A stretch of DNA of 6,320 bases, from positions 1,078 through 7,397 of the forward strand of contig DCPV01000153.1 in assembly GCA_002323775.1 (NCBI GenBank), written 5' to 3'. How positions within the stretch are numbered: position 1 is the stretch's first letter; every line of letters starts with the position of its first letter. The notes below the pieces were generated by a model. That model made no database searches and was not told where the DNA came from. It saw only the letters and a list, made by a program, of their open reading frames with translations. The DNA is from Firmicutes bacterium UBA1535 (GTDB lineage Bacteria > Bacillota > Clostridia > Tissierellales > Sedimentibacteraceae). The translations under genes and the position numbers were made by a program. Shown piece after piece: positions 5,326-6,320 of the stretch.

Positions 5326-6294
5326 ATGAAAAATTATAATAAAAAATTAATATTATTGCTTATTTCATCTGTAATAATTTTAATAGCAGTTTTTACAATG
5401 CTTTTTAATTTATTTAATAATAAATCCACAAAATTTAAAACTGATAAATCATTAGGCAATCTTGAAATGAATGAAGAAAAAATATATGCCGTTAATCACC
5501 ACTATTTCAAATCATTCTATCCACTAAATGAAAAATCTGTTATAAGAGCAGCAGAGTATATGAAAATGCTCCAAACAACATACATGACAGATAAAAACAG
5601 AGTTTTTTACGCTATTATCCCAGATAAAAGCTATTATGATAAATTATCCGGATATGACAATATTGATTATAACAAACTGTTAGAAATTTTAAGTCAAAAC
5701 ACAGATGGCATAGAGAACATTGCTTTAGAGGATTTGCTTAGCTTAGATGATTACTTCAAATCAGACAATCACTGGAAGCAAGAAAATATAGTAGCTATAG
5801 CAAACAGAATCTGCGAAAGGCTAGGATTTAAAATTGATGCTGACAGCTTTGAAGTAAAATCCTTTAAAGGTTTTAAAGGAATGTATTCTAAATACATTGA
5901 CGATAAAAATTACTCCGAAGAACTTAAATATTTGATAAATGAGCATATTTCAAATGCTATTGTAGATAATCATCAAAATAAAGAGTTCAATAAGGTTTAT
6001 GATGTAAGTCGTCTAAATACAGACATTCCATATGATATATTCTTATCTGGAGCAAGCACTTTTTTAACAATTACAAACTCAGCAGCCAATAGTGACAAGG
6101 AACTTGTAATATTTAGAGATTCATATGCGAGCAGCTTAGCTCCGCTATTAATCAGTGAATACAAAAAAATAACACTAATAGACACAAGATATATGTCAAG
6201 CAGTTTGCTTAATGATTTTATAAAATTTGACAATCAAGATGTATTATTTTTGTATAGCTCCGGAGTTATAAATAGAAGTTCAATGTTGAAATAA
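5326..6294 (+). CDS. DHHW-family (AlgX/AlgJ-like) extracytoplasmic protein, probable glycan O-acetylation factor
   Basis: A 322-aa protein with a basic N-terminus and one hydrophobic segment (about 8-30), an uncleaved anchor or signal peptide; no lipobox is seen. The rest is outside the membrane. Signature blocks of the DHHW family are present: DDYFKSDNHW (141-150), where D147 and H149 match the catalytic Asp/His of AlgX/AlgJ-type SGNH-like enzymes, and VIFRDSYASSLAP (261-273), where S266 is the expected nucleophile. LIDTRYM (284-290) and DVLFLYSSG (305-313) follow. The motif reads D-N-H-W rather than D-H-H-W; D and the second H are kept. Family members act with MBOAT acyltransferases to O-acetylate exported polysaccharide, but no MBOAT gene is in the window and a terminator follows at once. 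It is divergent from the regulator operon, and a role in modifying the same surface glycan is inferred. The family call is firm, the exact activity is not. Confidence 0.85.
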   Translation: MKNYNKKLILLLISSVIILIAVFTMLFNLFNNKSTKFKTDKSLGNLEMNEEKIYAVNHHYFKSFYPLNEKSVIRAAEYMKMLQTTYMTDKNRVFYAIIPDKSYYDKLSGYDNIDYNKLLEILSQNTDGIENIALEDLLSLDDYFKSDNHWKQENIVAIANRICERLGFKIDADSFEVKSFKGFKGMYSKYIDDKNYSEELKYLINEHISNAIVDNHQNKEFNKVYDVSRLNTDIPYDIFLSGASTFLTITNSAANSDKELVIFRDSYASSLAPLLISEYKKITLIDTRYMSSSLLNDFIKFDNQDVLFLYSSGVINRSSMLK

Positions 6295-6300
6295 AAAAAG

Positions 6301-6320
6301 AGTGAACGCAGTTCACTTTT
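6301..6320 (+). terminator. Intrinsic terminator after the DHHW gene
   Basis: AGTGAAC (6301-6307) and GTTCACT (6311-6317) form a 7-bp stem with a GCA loop, followed by TTT up to the window end. It begins 6 bp after the stop codon. Seven A's lie before the stem, so on the minus strand the hairpin would be followed by a U run; it may also end a converging gene to the right. The downstream T tract is cut by the window edge. Confidence 0.8.

Noticed and set aside
5997..6233. Minus-strand 78-codon open frame inside the DHHW gene
   Set aside because: It is antisense to conserved DHHW motifs (DSYASS, DTRYM), which fully explain the sequence.
1..6320. Mobile element, toxin-antitoxin, CRISPR or phage defence system
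   Set aside because: All six genes belong to signalling or envelope families, apart from one TPR-like unknown. There are no transposase, integrase, nuclease or repeat-spacer patterns.

Overview
The window is AT-rich (roughly 30% G+C by eye). Its proteins are Lys/Ile/Asn-rich, its Shine-Dalgarno (SD) sequences are purine-rich, and its promoters look sigma-A-like. This fits a low-GC Firmicute, most likely a clostridial anaerobe; I cannot name a genus from the sequence. Six protein genes account for most of the window. There is no RNA gene, insertion sequence, CRISPR array or phage gene.

Layout, left to right. A perfect palindromic terminator-like hairpin lies at the left edge (1-20). Next is a minus-strand histidine kinase of 280 aa (42-884) with no sensor or membrane domain. 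A 136-bp spacer (885-1020) holds its candidate promoter, an inverted repeat and a 40-nt pure A/T block. A minus-strand membrane-anchored TPR-like protein of unknown function follows (1021-1683), with a good promoter at 1768-1796. A compact minus-strand operon then runs from 5063 down to 1808: an OmpR-family response regulator, its membrane histidine kinase, and an O-antigen ligase/Wzy-like polytopic membrane protein. Gaps between these genes are about 40 bp and contain no terminator. A 262-bp divergent intergenic region (5064-5325) separates the operon from a plus-strand DHHW-family (AlgX/AlgJ-like) extracytoplasmic protein (5326-6294). That gene ends in an intrinsic terminator at the right edge.

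How the genes may work together (inference). The regulator/kinase pair sits upstream of a glycan polymerase/ligase. It faces a protein of a family usually involved in O-acetylating extracellular polysaccharide. A plausible reading is an envelope-sensing two-component system controlling assembly and modification of a surface glycan. The divergent region supports self-control of the operon. Two CTTAATT direct repeats with an 11-bp period, the usual geometry for OmpR-family binding, lie just upstream of a TATAAT -10 box for the regulator operon. The regulator mRNA leader could also fold a hairpin next to its start codon. The sensorless kinase and the TPR-like protein have no proven link to the module.
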